Part shown: positions 26,366 to 35,741 of the stretch, one piece after another
Layout: each line of letters begins with the position of its first letter
Position numbering within the stretch: the first letter of the stretch is position 1
Assembly: GCA_958295855.1 (NCBI GenBank)
Contig: OY282383.1
Location: forward strand, 1,840,481-1,904,480
Length of the DNA: 64,000 nucleotides
DNA from: an uncultured Poribacteria bacterium
GTDB taxonomy: Bacteria > Poribacteria > WGA-4E > WGA-3G
Direction of reading: 5' to 3'
Program-made: the position numbers and the translations under genes
Notes under the pieces: model-generated
What the model was told of the DNA's origin: nothing
What the model saw: the letters and a program-made list of their open reading frames with translations, nothing else
The model's database searches: none

Positions 26366-27544
26366 TTGGAAAGTGCCATATTTGCTGAGCGAATGAGTCG
26401 CTTGGGAACAGAATCGGCATTTGAGGTCCTCGCCAAGGCAAAAGCTTTAGAAGCGCAGGGCAGAGATATTGTTCACCTAGAAATCGGCCAACCAGATTTT
26501 CCAACACCGGCGAACATTTGTGAAGCCGCATTCAAGGCGATGAAGGATGGACATACCGGCTACTGCCCATCTGCAGGCGTACATGAGTTCCGCGAAGTCG
26601 TCGCACAGCATATCACTGAGACCCGGGGCGTTACCATACATCCGGATGAGGTAACCGTAACACCCGGCGCAAAGCCGATTATCTTCTTCACTATTTTGGC
26701 GTTAATTGATGAAGGCGATGAGGTAATTTATCCCGAACCTGGTTTCCCTATTTACGAATCGGTTATTGACTTCATCGGCGGAAAAGCCGTACCGCTTCGG
26801 CTTCGCGAAGAGGTAGATTTCCGGTTCCGGATTGCAGATCTTGAGGCTGCCATCTCTGAACGGACTAAACTGTTAATTCTCAATTCACCACAGAATCCGA
26901 CAGGCGGCACGCTAACCGCTGCAGATCTTGAAGCAATTGCCGAACTCGCACTGAAACACAATTTTTATGTGCTTACAGATGAAGTGTATTCACGCATCCT
27001 CTACGAAGGCACCCATCAGAGCATTCTCAGCTTTCCCGGCATGAAAGAACAGACAATCCTGATCGAAGGGCATTCTAAAACCTACGCCATGACAGGATGG
27101 CGGTTGGGCTACGGCATCGCACCCCAGGCAATCGCAGACAAGATTACCCAATTGACGATTAACTCCAATTCTTGCACTGCAACCTTCACGCAAATCGCCG
27201 GAATAGAAGCACTCACGGGACCGCAAACCTTTGTTACACAGATGGTCGCGGAGTTCCAAAAACGGCGAGATGCGATTGTGGATGGGCTAAATGCTATTGA
27301 TGGCATCAGTTGTATCAAGCCCCTCGGCTCATTCTATGTTTTTCCAAACGTTGAGCAGTTGCCGATTTCGTGCGAAGCACTTGCTGATTATTTGATGGAT
27401 GAAGCAGGGGTTGCGCTATTGCCAGGTACGTCTTTCGGTAAATATGGCGATGGCTACCTCAGGCTTTCGTATGCCAATTCGTTAGAAAATATCCAGGAAG
27501 CGTTGCGCCGAATGGAAACCGCACTTGCGAACCTTGTTGCTTAA
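26366..27544 (+). CDS. Class I/II PLP-dependent aminotransferase
   Basis: About 392 residues. EIGQPDFPTP near the start, NSPQNPTGG in the middle, and the PLP-lysine motif SKTYAMTGWRLGYG mark the aspartate/alanine aminotransferase family. A TTG at 26366 is chosen because AGAGGAGG lies 7 bases upstream. An open frame back to 26288 has no such site, and the first ATG (26393) would cut into the conserved N-terminus. It probably transaminates an amino acid; specificity is unclear. Homoserine kinase lies downstream beyond a repeat region. Confidence 0.9.
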   Translation: MESAIFAERMSRLGTESAFEVLAKAKALEAQGRDIVHLEIGQPDFPTPANICEAAFKAMKDGHTGYCPSAGVHEFREVVAQHITETRGVTIHPDEVTVTPGAKPIIFFTILALIDEGDEVIYPEPGFPIYESVIDFIGGKAVPLRLREEVDFRFRIADLEAAISERTKLLILNSPQNPTGGTLTAADLEAIAELALKHNFYVLTDEVYSRILYEGTHQSILSFPGMKEQTILIEGHSKTYAMTGWRLGYGIAPQAIADKITQLTINSNSCTATFTQIAGIEALTGPQTFVTQMVAEFQKRRDAIVDGLNAIDGISCIKPLGSFYVFPNVEQLPISCEALADYLMDEAGVALLPGTSFGKYGDGYLRLSYANSLENIQEALRRMETALANLVA

Positions 27545-28022
27545 TCGCGACTTAGACTTGAATCAGAAACCTCCGACGAGAGCTACAGTGCATTGTTAGA
27601 GCTGTCTTGCCAATGGTATTTGCCCCTGCTTTGCAGGGGTTTCATACCAAGTTGTGAACGAAAAGTGAACAACTTTTTTATTTCTTACATTTGCTGATTA
27701 CTCCGCAAGGAAAGACGAAAAACTCCGACGAGAGTTACAGTGCATTGTTAGACCTGTCTTGCCAATGGTATTTGCCCCTGCTTTGCAGGGGTTTCATACC
27801 AAGTTGTGAACGAAAAGTGAACAACTTTTTTATTTCTTACATTTGCTGATTACTCCGCAAGGAAAGACGAAAAACTCCGAATCGCGACTTAGACTTGAAT
27901 CAGAAACCTCCGACGAGATCTACAGTGTATTGTTAGACCTGTCTTGCATTCTGATTACTCCGCAAGGAAAGACGAAAAACTCCGCAAGGAAAGACGAAAA
28001 ACTCCGCAAGGAAAGACGAAAA
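27545..28022. repeat. Tandem 152-base repeats and 22-base microrepeat
   Basis: Two copies of a 152-base unit begin at 27571 and 27723, followed by a partial third from 27908. Each full copy carries a CCCCTGC/GCAGGGG hairpin (27615-27648, 27767-27800) and an AAGTTGT/ACAACTT inverted repeat. The segment TCGCGACTTAGACTTGAATC occurs at both 27546 and 27881. The stretch 27957-28022 is three exact copies of a 22-base unit (ACTCCGCAAGGAAAGACG core). The array ends just before homoserine kinase. Confidence 0.95.
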
Positions 28023-28045
28023 ACTCCTTAAAGGAAATTTGTTGT

Positions 28046-28960
28046 ATGCCTCGTAAAATTATCGCGCGTATTCCTGCCAGCACAACCAATCTGGGCCCCG
28101 GGTTCGATGTGCTAGGGCTTGCCCTTCAACTCTATAGCACGATTACGTTAGAAACCACAGCAACCGGTACGGAAGTCGTTGTTAGTGGGGTGGACGCGGA
28201 TAAGATGCCAAGTACGCCCGAACACATAGCGTTTCAAGCAGTAGAGCTTATTTTCAAACGGAGTGGGGTGAAACGCCCTAAAGGCTTCAAATTGAGCATA
28301 GCGAATGGCATCCCAGCAATTCGTGGGTTGGGCGGCAGTGGAACGGCCGTCCTTGGCGGGTTGCTAACGGCGAATGTGTTGTGCGGTACCCCCTTCTCTG
28401 ATGCAGAGCTCCTCAACTTTGCTACAGCGTTGGAGGGGCACCCGGATAACGTCGCTGCTTCCTTGTTGGGGGGGCTCGTTGTCTCAGCACAAGAGGATGC
28501 ACAGGTGCATACCGTTCGGTTGGAGTGCCCCGATGCACTTCACATTGTACTCGCCATCCCGGATTTCCCGCTATCCACGGAACAAGCGCGGCAGGTATTA
28601 CCCAAATCGGTCGGTTTTGAAGATGCAATCTACAATACGAGTCGAAGCACCCTGCTCATTGCCAGCATCGCCACCGGACAATTTGAGATGTTACCGATAG
28701 CCATGAAGGATAGGTTGCATCAACCTTACCGCACCTCGCTGATTCCGGGGTTTGATGATGTGGCTGAAGCGGCTACTGCTGCGGGGGCTATCAGTGTTGC
28801 GTTGAGCGGCGCGGGCCCCACCGTCGCAGCCTATTGTTTGGGATATATTGAACAGGTTGCTAATCAGATGCGAACTGCCTTCAACAAGCATCAGATTGCG
28901 TGTGATACGAAGATTCTGAAACCGGATGCTGAGGGCGCGAACGTGTTCATTTCAGCCTAA
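28046..28960 (+). CDS. thrB: Homoserine kinase
   Basis: A 304-residue GHMP kinase that phosphorylates homoserine for threonine synthesis. ARIPASTTNLGPGFDVLG at the start and the ATP-binding loop PAIRGLGGSGTAVLGG (GLGSSAA type) near residue 90 identify it, with the C-terminal ALSGAGPTV motif. The start at 28046 has AAAGGAAA upstream. A longer frame reaching into the 22-base microrepeat is not credible. Confidence 0.93.
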   Translation: MPRKIIARIPASTTNLGPGFDVLGLALQLYSTITLETTATGTEVVVSGVDADKMPSTPEHIAFQAVELIFKRSGVKRPKGFKLSIANGIPAIRGLGGSGTAVLGGLLTANVLCGTPFSDAELLNFATALEGHPDNVAASLLGGLVVSAQEDAQVHTVRLECPDALHIVLAIPDFPLSTEQARQVLPKSVGFEDAIYNTSRSTLLIASIATGQFEMLPIAMKDRLHQPYRTSLIPGFDDVAEAATAAGAISVALSGAGPTVAAYCLGYIEQVANQMRTAFNKHQIACDTKILKPDAEGANVFISA

Positions 28961-28981
28961 CAGGAGTTTTGAGGAGGCAAG

Positions 28982-29007
28982 GGGCGAGCACGACAGAAAC
29001 CTCGCCC
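28982..29007. repeat. Hairpin GGGCGAG/CTCGCCC before a start codon
   Basis: A 7-base perfect stem with a 12-base loop, followed by TTACAATG. Same type as 23374, located just ahead of the P-type ATPase-like gene. Confidence 0.6.
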
Positions 29008-29025
29008 TTACAATGACGCAGGCAG

Positions 29026-31884
29026 GTGATGATGTCAAATTTTCATGCGGAGAGCATTGCATCAATATTAAATCGATTCAACACCAACATGGAACAGGGG
29101 TTGAGCGCAGAGGCTTTGCAGCAAGCAAAAGCGCGATACGGCGAGAATACGTTTGAATCGGAAGAAAGAACATCTCCATTCAAGATGTTTTTGAAACATT
29201 TGCTCACTTGGCGAATCCTTGTGCTCGCGTTGGCAACAGCGATTTTAACCGCTTCTTTTATCAGCAGTGACAGGAGCTTTCCCCTATACTCAGCCGGGGT
29301 TTTCGCAGTTGTTCTAGTTTTCCATATCTGTTGGGCATACCTATCCGCGTACCTCATTCGCCGCCGCGAGGACAGGATTCGTGACAATTTGGTGCTTAAC
29401 CTTCAAGTTATCCGGCAAGGGAAGTTTGAAAAATGCACGCCTGCGGACATTGTGCCGGGAGATTTGCTCTCTCTCAATGCAGGCGATTACATTCCTGCAG
29501 ATGCCAGAATCATTGAAGCGGATGGACTTATGCTCGACGAATCCGCGCTGTTTGGTACTGAAGGCCCAGTACCGAAAACCCGCGAGGATATTCCAGATGG
29601 CTCCGTACCCCCTCAAAATCAGAAAAACATGGCATTTGGCGGGACTTACGTGGTAGCAGGATATGGGTTGGCAGTTGTTGTTCAGACAGGGAAACAGCTT
29701 GAAATGTGGAGGCAACGCCGAACTGTGCGTCCTGTGCTAAGTGAGTCTACCTCTGCAGAAAAAGAAATAACGTCCTTACATAACGTTGTAAAAGTGACAG
29801 GGGTAGTCCTAGCTGCGATAGTTGTTGCTATAGCGTGGTGGTTTGAGTATCAGGATAACTTAACCGATTGGCATGCGCTGGTACATCTTGGTGTGCTATT
29901 TATCGTTGCTGCCGCACCGCAAAATGCTGCAGCACTTCTCCGATTGTCCTTTGCTCAACATGCCCAAAAGCTGCTGGAAAAAGGAGTCGTGCTACGGAAC
30001 TCACATAGCATTGAGAAATTAAGCCGCATCAACGCTTTTTGTGCGAATGAAAACGGCCTCTCTACCACGCGCTCCCTCGCTATTTCTAATCTATTTGTAG
30101 ATGAACAATTGGTGGATGGGACAGCTTGGAAGGAGTGGTTGAGCTCCCTGGAAGCACTAACACCTGAAGAGAGAAAGGAAGCTGTTAATGCAATTCCTCC
30201 CGGAGGGAAAATCCCACAAGGTGCTGCGAGGTTAATATACACTGCTGGCCTCGGAACCTCTGGCGAACAATATCAGGATCGAAATGAGGCAGTGTTTGCG
30301 CCGCAGCGACTTATCCAAGAAGACATGGAAAAGTTGGGGTACCAACTTGATGAATTAAGAACTAAACTCCCCCTTGTCAATGAATACCCTTGGACACTTA
30401 ACTTCGGGTACCAAATGCAGGTGTTTGAGTTAGCCCCTGGCGATTATCTGAATATCATCTTTGGGGATGCCCAGATGGTGCTTGACACTTGCGCGTTTAC
30501 CTCCACCAATGGCCAAGTAACGCCCCTGCAAGAAGAGCGGTACGAAATGTACTGTGAAGTTATCGACTATCTGCGGAGTACGAAAGCCGAGGTCTATGGG
30601 GTTGCCTTTTACTCCTCAGATGTTATTCTGAAACCGCAGGAGATGGAAGACGATCACATCTTTTTAGGGTTTATCAGTTTTTCTCCCAGCAATAACGAAG
30701 AAATAAAGGCACTTGTGAAAACAAGCCTCGATTCCGGGCTGAAAATTGTCCTCCTCACAGAAAATGATGAACAACGGACAGTTGATTTTGCAAAAGATCT
30801 TGGCCTTATCCACACGCAGAAGGCAGTTGCGTCACGAGAAAAACTGGAGGCCCTCACCCGCGAGAATTTTGATGCGGAGACCGCGAAATGGTCTGTCTAT
30901 TCCCAACCAACCTGGGAACAACGTCGGAATATCGTACTGAGTTTGCGGCACCAGGGCCATTCTGTCGGCTTCTTGGGCGAAGGTGTCTCCGACCGGCGCG
31001 CGATGGCCGTTGCCAATGTTGCCCTTGCAAACATCGATTATGCATCACACGTCGTGCAGGCCGCTGCCCACGGTTTGATTCACAAGGGGGGCTTCCGGGC
31101 GGTAAAAGAGGGGCTGCTGCATGCACGCGAAACTTATCATAACGCCGCCGGTTTCCTACGGTGGGGTATCTCCTGCACCCTCTCCCTGCTTCTCACGCTT
31201 ACCTTTGGCACGGTGCTGCACTATGCATATAAACTACCTATGCCGTTGACGTTGACGCAGGTAGTTTGGGTGCAATTTCTTGTAAGCTTGCTACCCTCGC
31301 TCGGCGCAGGAGCAGATAGGATATTTGCTGATGAAAAGCACCACCGGCCAACTCTGTTTTCAACTGCACGATTCCTGTCTAAAACATCGGAGTTGGACAT
31401 TATATGCCGGGCAGTGACTATCAGCTTGATGACACTCATCCCGTTCTTTTTTATGCTGTGGCGTTCATCCGCTTTGTCCACTACAGTCGGCGTTTCAGAA
31501 TTACTAAGCGATATAATTTCTACAGCAAATTTGGCTACAGCAAATTCGGCCTCATCAGGGTGGGGAGCAAATGCATCAGATATCGCGGTCGCGCGAACGG
31601 CTGCTTGCACCACGCTCATCTTTACCCAGCTAGCTGCCTGTTGGCAGGCTTTGCGCTACCCGTGGGAATCGCTCTTTCAAAGAATGTTCGCGAACTACCG
31701 GTTACTCGTTATCTTTTCAATCGTTATTGGGCTCCACCTGATTGCACTCTACGTTGAACCTATCAACGCATTTTTGGGCATGGCACACCTCAAATGGGAA
31801 TGGCAATGGACGCTCCTGTTTAGTTTCGCTTTGTTCCTGTTGCCCCTAAATCTGGCGATAAATTCGCGCTCAGACGCTGACTAA
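29026..31884 (+). CDS. P-type ATPase homologue lacking catalytic motifs (pseudoenzyme)
   Basis: A 952-residue protein with full P2-type architecture: a cation-ATPase N domain (residues 4-60), paired membrane helices, an actuator domain with PADARII (157-163) and DESAL (171-175), a P/N region and a six-helix C-terminal part. Each functional motif is altered. DKTGTLT is NENGLST (341-347), so the phosphorylated Asp is Asn341. The TGES position reads FGTE, PEGLP reads PQNAA (298-302), the TGD motif reads TEND (578-581), and GDGxND reads GEGVSD (651-656). The frame is intact, so it is probably a maintained pseudoenzyme in the inner membrane, perhaps a sensor or scaffold. Role unknown. Confidence 0.85.
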   Translation: MMMSNFHAESIASILNRFNTNMEQGLSAEALQQAKARYGENTFESEERTSPFKMFLKHLLTWRILVLALATAILTASFISSDRSFPLYSAGVFAVVLVFHICWAYLSAYLIRRREDRIRDNLVLNLQVIRQGKFEKCTPADIVPGDLLSLNAGDYIPADARIIEADGLMLDESALFGTEGPVPKTREDIPDGSVPPQNQKNMAFGGTYVVAGYGLAVVVQTGKQLEMWRQRRTVRPVLSESTSAEKEITSLHNVVKVTGVVLAAIVVAIAWWFEYQDNLTDWHALVHLGVLFIVAAAPQNAAALLRLSFAQHAQKLLEKGVVLRNSHSIEKLSRINAFCANENGLSTTRSLAISNLFVDEQLVDGTAWKEWLSSLEALTPEERKEAVNAIPPGGKIPQGAARLIYTAGLGTSGEQYQDRNEAVFAPQRLIQEDMEKLGYQLDELRTKLPLVNEYPWTLNFGYQMQVFELAPGDYLNIIFGDAQMVLDTCAFTSTNGQVTPLQEERYEMYCEVIDYLRSTKAEVYGVAFYSSDVILKPQEMEDDHIFLGFISFSPSNNEEIKALVKTSLDSGLKIVLLTENDEQRTVDFAKDLGLIHTQKAVASREKLEALTRENFDAETAKWSVYSQPTWEQRRNIVLSLRHQGHSVGFLGEGVSDRRAMAVANVALANIDYASHVVQAAAHGLIHKGGFRAVKEGLLHARETYHNAAGFLRWGISCTLSLLLTLTFGTVLHYAYKLPMPLTLTQVVWVQFLVSLLPSLGAGADRIFADEKHHRPTLFSTARFLSKTSELDIICRAVTISLMTLIPFFFMLWRSSALSTTVGVSELLSDIISTANLATANSASSGWGANASDIAVARTAACTTLIFTQLAACWQALRYPWESLFQRMFANYRLLVIFSIVIGLHLIALYVEPINAFLGMAHLKWEWQWTLLFSFALFLLPLNLAINSRSDAD

Positions 31885-31917
31885 ATCTGTGAGGAGAATT
31901 TAGGAAGCAAGTTGCAT

Positions 31918-31942
31918 CGGGCAGGCACTGTGGTACTGCCCG
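31918..31942. terminator. Hairpin between convergent genes
   Basis: CGGGCAG (31918-31924) pairs with CTGCCCG (31936-31942) across an 11-base loop, between the convergent P-type ATPase-like and DUF6785-like genes. There is no T-run on either side, so termination is only suggested by position. Confidence 0.35.
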
Positions 31943-31974
31943 TACCATCTCGAGGGTGTCGCCGCCCTCCCACA

Positions 31975-33966
31975 CTAAACCCAGAATCCGTAGGTAGGAA
32001 TTCCCGCGATAATTCCGAGGAGAGTCCACAGGCTCCCCACTATAAACTCACCCAAGATCAGCCCTAAAAAGAAAGGTGCTATCTTGCGATGCCTCACTAC
32101 GCCGCCATACTTGAGAATGAGCCACTTAATCAACCAACTCATGAAAAGGCAACTCCACGTAACGTTCATTCCCCAACTCGTAGAGATAGCAAACCCAGCC
32201 GGGTGAAATGGCCACCACACAAACCGCATCCGAAATAGCATCAGCACCGTGGTCAGCAGAAAACCGAGCCCCATGAACCCACTCTCCGGAATGAGCGTGT
32301 CTTCCGGGGCTTGCAACCATCCCGCGAGGCGTCGGTAGGGTTCGATGCCGAAAGCACTTAAAGAGGGCCAATAAGCACGAACCTCCATACCCAAGCGGTA
32401 TCCCCTGTCAATTAATGCCCAAAACCCTGCCAATGAACCTAAAACGGTGGCAAGTGTTAAGGCGAAGATAATTCGATGCATCGACATGTTCGTCCGCTCC
32501 ACAATTTTAAAGCCTTCCAACTGATGCGGCATCGGATGACTCCGATGTGCCCGGTTGATGAACCAAAACATGGAGAACATAACGAGGTTCTCTCTTCCCA
32601 AGCGGCGTGTCCCAACCGTTCGGCTCAGGATTTCGTCGGGCCCGGAATAGTGTAAGTCATGTACAGGTGTGCCTAACTCCGCTCGCATCCGGGTAATGGC
32701 GATGGAAATCATATAGTAGATAACGAAAAATAGGAACATTACCCACAGTTCTGCCCCGCCGTAGTAGCAAAAAAGCACAAGGAACGCCATGACTCCGATG
32801 AGGCAAAGCACAGCAGCGCGATAGGACATCGGTTCATCCAACGCCTTGTCCCCAGGGGACACGCCTACAGAAGTGTCACGCCGCGTATCCATGCCCAGCA
32901 CTGTTTTGGCAACATGCAACAGATGCTTACGACTTGCCCAAATTCCCAAAATGCACAGCGCAAGGTACCCACCGGACGCTTGCTCATTCATATACGGAAA
33001 GCGGGGCAGGCTCCGCAGCCCCATAGCGGCTCCGACAACCCGCATGAATCGCCAATACCAGAAGAAAAACCAACACGAAAACGAAAGATCGAGGGGGATA
33101 AAGAAACCGAGTCCTATCGCAAACGGATAGAGTGCAAACGGTATTCTGCCCATCGCGTTCCAGGGACTCTCCGTAAAAATCTGGAAACTCCGTACCCGCG
33201 TCCGCAATTCAGGTAAAACAGGATACAGAAAGTTCACACCATTCCATAGGGCGAGCGCGCCAGCAATACCAAAGCCAAGCCACATGAGTTTGTTCTGAAA
33301 AAGGCGGTTCGGTTGCGTTTCTGTCAACTGGAGTGGTAGTTGAATGATTGGGTAGCTCAGTTTTTCATGTTCAATCCACTGTTTTCGGACAATTATATTG
33401 ATGCAAAGCATGCCGAAAATCAATACACTAATGAAAGCTGTCCACCAGAGCACGGGTGGTGCCCACCCAAGCAAGGTGTGAGTCGTATAGAGCGGCAAAT
33501 CACCCTCATAATAGCCTTGTAAAAGCTTACTATCGCTAATCGTGAGCCACTCTGGGAGGAAGGGGACAAACAACTGTTGCCACTCGTTTTCTGGGGTTGC
33601 AAAGCGGAAGGCATGCCCTAACATCGGCACTAAAATTTCAAGCATGTCGTGTCCAGTAATGCCCGAAGCGATAGAAAGCATCAGGTAAACGATAACCAAC
33701 TCACTCTGTACCAACGCTAGGCGCGGTAGGAAACGCCGCAGGAGTTGATTCGCACCAATCACAACGAACAGACTGAAAATCACATTGAAAAACAGCGAAA
33801 TTGTCACCGGGTGGCCCGAATACCGAATAACTTCCATTTCAATAACCCAGTAGCAGTTAATCGGAATCAGGATAATGGCAATCAGGATAGATTTAAGCGT
33901 GACACCGTGGGAAGGCACGCGCACAGTGCTGGGAGAGAATGCTAACGAAGGTGAAGTTTGTTCCAT
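31975..33966 (-). CDS. Large polytopic membrane protein, DUF6785/DUF6784-like
   Basis: A 663-residue protein with about 14 hydrophobic segments. The arrangement (an N-terminal cytoplasmic tail, long membrane pairs, and a conserved AELGTPVHDLHYSGPD loop near residue 440) recalls the DUF6785-type proteins abundant in Poribacteria-like and Planctomycetes genomes, distantly like oligopeptide transporters. Recognition is from memory of the family, not a search. It is monocistronic. The transport substrate is unknown. Confidence 0.65.
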   Translation of the reverse strand: MEQTSPSLAFSPSTVRVPSHGVTLKSILIAIILIPINCYWVIEMEVIRYSGHPVTISLFFNVIFSLFVVIGANQLLRRFLPRLALVQSELVIVYLMLSIASGITGHDMLEILVPMLGHAFRFATPENEWQQLFVPFLPEWLTISDSKLLQGYYEGDLPLYTTHTLLGWAPPVLWWTAFISVLIFGMLCINIIVRKQWIEHEKLSYPIIQLPLQLTETQPNRLFQNKLMWLGFGIAGALALWNGVNFLYPVLPELRTRVRSFQIFTESPWNAMGRIPFALYPFAIGLGFFIPLDLSFSCWFFFWYWRFMRVVGAAMGLRSLPRFPYMNEQASGGYLALCILGIWASRKHLLHVAKTVLGMDTRRDTSVGVSPGDKALDEPMSYRAAVLCLIGVMAFLVLFCYYGGAELWVMFLFFVIYYMISIAITRMRAELGTPVHDLHYSGPDEILSRTVGTRRLGRENLVMFSMFWFINRAHRSHPMPHQLEGFKIVERTNMSMHRIIFALTLATVLGSLAGFWALIDRGYRLGMEVRAYWPSLSAFGIEPYRRLAGWLQAPEDTLIPESGFMGLGFLLTTVLMLFRMRFVWWPFHPAGFAISTSWGMNVTWSCLFMSWLIKWLILKYGGVVRHRKIAPFFLGLILGEFIVGSLWTLLGIIAGIPTYGFWV

Positions 33967-34051
33967 GCCGTATATAACTCAATTTCACAAGTGGAATATT
34001 TTCTGATAAGTTTATCACAACTTGCATAACGTGTCAATTCTTATTAGGATT

Positions 34052-34110
34052 AGATAGGACTATTTCGTTTTCGGTTTTCCGCGACTTATTCCCTCGAAGC
34101 GACAGAAAAC
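34052..34110. repeat. Dispersed CTATTTCGTTTTCGG repeat
   Basis: CTATTTCGTTTTCGGTTTTC at 34052 is the exact reverse complement of a 20-base stretch near 61830-61850, and both lie beside a GACAGAAAACCG element. CGGTTTTC pairs with GAAAACCG to give a loose hairpin. Confidence 0.65.
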
Positions 34111-34254
34111 CGACACAGACGCGGCGGTTGTAAAAGGGGCCCGAGTGTTTTGAGAAACGTTTTGTTTGTGAGTCTGCAGGAAGGCCTTTATGAGAAAAAA
34201 GAGAAGTACCCCTGCAATCAAATAGCCCAGGTGCCGCCGGATTTTGGTTAGCAA
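34060..34254 (-). CDS. Possible small membrane protein
   Basis: A 64-codon frame starting at TTG with one hydrophobic segment (GYLIAGVLLFFLIKAFL). GGAGGA lies about 12 bases upstream. Its C-terminal third runs into the dispersed repeat at 34052-34110, which argues against a real end. Kept at low confidence. Confidence 0.2.
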   Translation of the reverse strand: MLTKIRRHLGYLIAGVLLFFLIKAFLQTHKQNVSQNTRAPFTTAASVSVFCRFEGISRGKPKTK

Positions 34255-34309
34255 GGAGGTTATTCCTCCGGCGGTGGGATTCGATAAATCCAGACATGCT
34301 CAATACCGT

Positions 34310-34723
34310 CTATATCTTATTCTTTTCGGCAAACTTCTTTCGGAGCCCCCGGATGTCCAATCTATCTTGTGAAACGCCCCAGATAATTCCGAGAGCCGGA
34401 CATACCCAGAAGAAACCTATCCATCCAATCCGGGCAACAACAATAACTCTTTCTGACAGAACCTCGTCGTCGGCACCATAGTTTTCAAGTTCCTGTGCGA
34501 TGCTATAGAACTCAAGTGGATCGCCGTCCATACGTTCAACCATATAGTAACCTGCGAGATCGCCGAGATTGTCCGTAGTCATGTAAAAGATAAATGGGAC
34601 AGCGATAAACCATAGACTCCCCGCTACAACGCCCAATAAAACCCTACCAAACAAAATTACCAAAAACACAAAAATGGATTTGAACTGCTGCAAGGATAAA
34701 ACGCGTAAAAATCTAACAAACAT
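34310..34723 (-). CDS. Uncharacterised membrane protein
   Basis: A 137-residue protein with two hydrophobic regions near the N-terminus (about 17-50) and one near residues 98-115, and a charged C-terminal tail. AAAGGAAA lies before the ATG, and it starts 19 bases after the stop of the larger gene upstream, so it is probably in the same transcript. No family was recognised. Confidence 0.6.
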   Translation of the reverse strand: MFVRFLRVLSLQQFKSIFVFLVILFGRVLLGVVAGSLWFIAVPFIFYMTTDNLGDLAGYYMVERMDGDPLEFYSIAQELENYGADDEVLSERVIVVARIGWIGFFWVCPALGIIWGVSQDRLDIRGLRKKFAEKNKI

Positions 34724-34742
34724 TTTTTTCCTTTATATTCTC

Positions 34743-35510
34743 CTAATATTCTTCCATAGGAGAGATATTCAGAAATTGATACGGGTCAAAACCCGCATCA
34801 TCAAACTCAATGACTTTAAAGTTTGGGGGGATCTTCCCAGTCCTGATGTCGTCACGGGTGGGGCCTTCGCCAGCATCTAGCATACTCGAAACGTAACGAT
34901 GAATGCTTCCATCTGGCAACTCGTATTCTCGCCAACGCACATAGACAACGTTGTCGTAGTGCGGATAGATCTTTCCATTACGGGTACTTCCGCCGACAAT
35001 TTCCCGGTCGCCTTGCTGCCATAATTTGACGAGAACTCGATCTATGAGTTCAATATTTTTTCGGGCTTCCGAGGGAAAATCGGCTATCAAGGACGGCTCC
35101 CGCCCCCAAATGGGTTCACCGAAATAATCCGCAGGCACTTCTGGATAGGGACCAAAGCCAAAGGGTGAGACCGGCACCTCGGTGGTTTCTTCTGCACCTG
35201 TCTCGTCAGGTAAGAACGCATCCAGAGAAGTAAATGCATCCGTTTCGTCAGACATGGTTTGCGTGTCATCGGTTTCAAGAGGCGTAGATGTTTGTCCAAG
35301 TGCCTCGGTGCCTGTCGGAGCCGCTGCATCCTGTGCAGTGCGTGTCTCTTTCTTGATTTCTCGCTGTTGCAGAAACTGCTGCGTTCTCGCCTCGTCTGCT
35401 TTGATACCGCGTTCAACATGCCAACTATAGAGCAGGCTACCTACAACGATGAAAATGCAGAAGAGGCTCCCTGCGAGTACACCTTTATTTGAGAGGATGT
35501 CACGGAACAT
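34743..35510 (-). CDS. Membrane-anchored protein of the PFGFGPYPEVP family
   Basis: 255 residues: a single membrane anchor (about residues 12-30), an acidic, Thr/Glu-rich linker of about 90 residues, and a C-terminal domain opening with SPFGFGPYPEVPADY. The start at 35510 (AAGGAGAG upstream) is preferred to 35597. Its first about 45 residues and their DNA are almost identical to the gene at 44667-45422, while the C-terminal domains diverge. The domain after the linker probably lies outside the inner membrane. Function unknown; it is one of several paralogues in 34-45 kb. Confidence 0.7.
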   Translation of the reverse strand: MFRDILSNKGVLAGSLFCIFIVVGSLLYSWHVERGIKADEARTQQFLQQREIKKETRTAQDAAAPTGTEALGQTSTPLETDDTQTMSDETDAFTSLDAFLPDETGAEETTEVPVSPFGFGPYPEVPADYFGEPIWGREPSLIADFPSEARKNIELIDRVLVKLWQQGDREIVGGSTRNGKIYPHYDNVVYVRWREYELPDGSIHRYVSSMLDAGEGPTRDDIRTGKIPPNFKVIEFDDAGFDPYQFLNISPMEEY

Positions 35511-35741
35511 AGTGTTTCTCTCCTTTTGGGCACCGCCGTCGTGTTTCGGTGCGATTGTGGGAGGGGAATCATTATCCGCTCTGTGGGACTTATACATATC
35601 TGATCAAACCTTGTCAAATCTAACAGGTTCTCCCATCAGTTGCCACACTTCCTCATTCAACACTCACTGCCTACCAGCGTAGGGCTTACACGAGCTCCAG
35701 AGGCGTTTGACGTCTCCCGCGAGCTACGGGCGACATGCTTG

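Noticed and set aside
27571-28022. CRISPR array
   Set aside because: The tandem units have no unique spacers and no cas genes are nearby.
27843-28031. 62-codon frame within the 22-base microrepeat
   Set aside because: Product is only the translated repeat.
34034-34303. 89-codon minus-strand frame
   Set aside because: Overlaps a dispersed repeat and the small-membrane-protein frame; no ribosome site or hydrophobic pattern.
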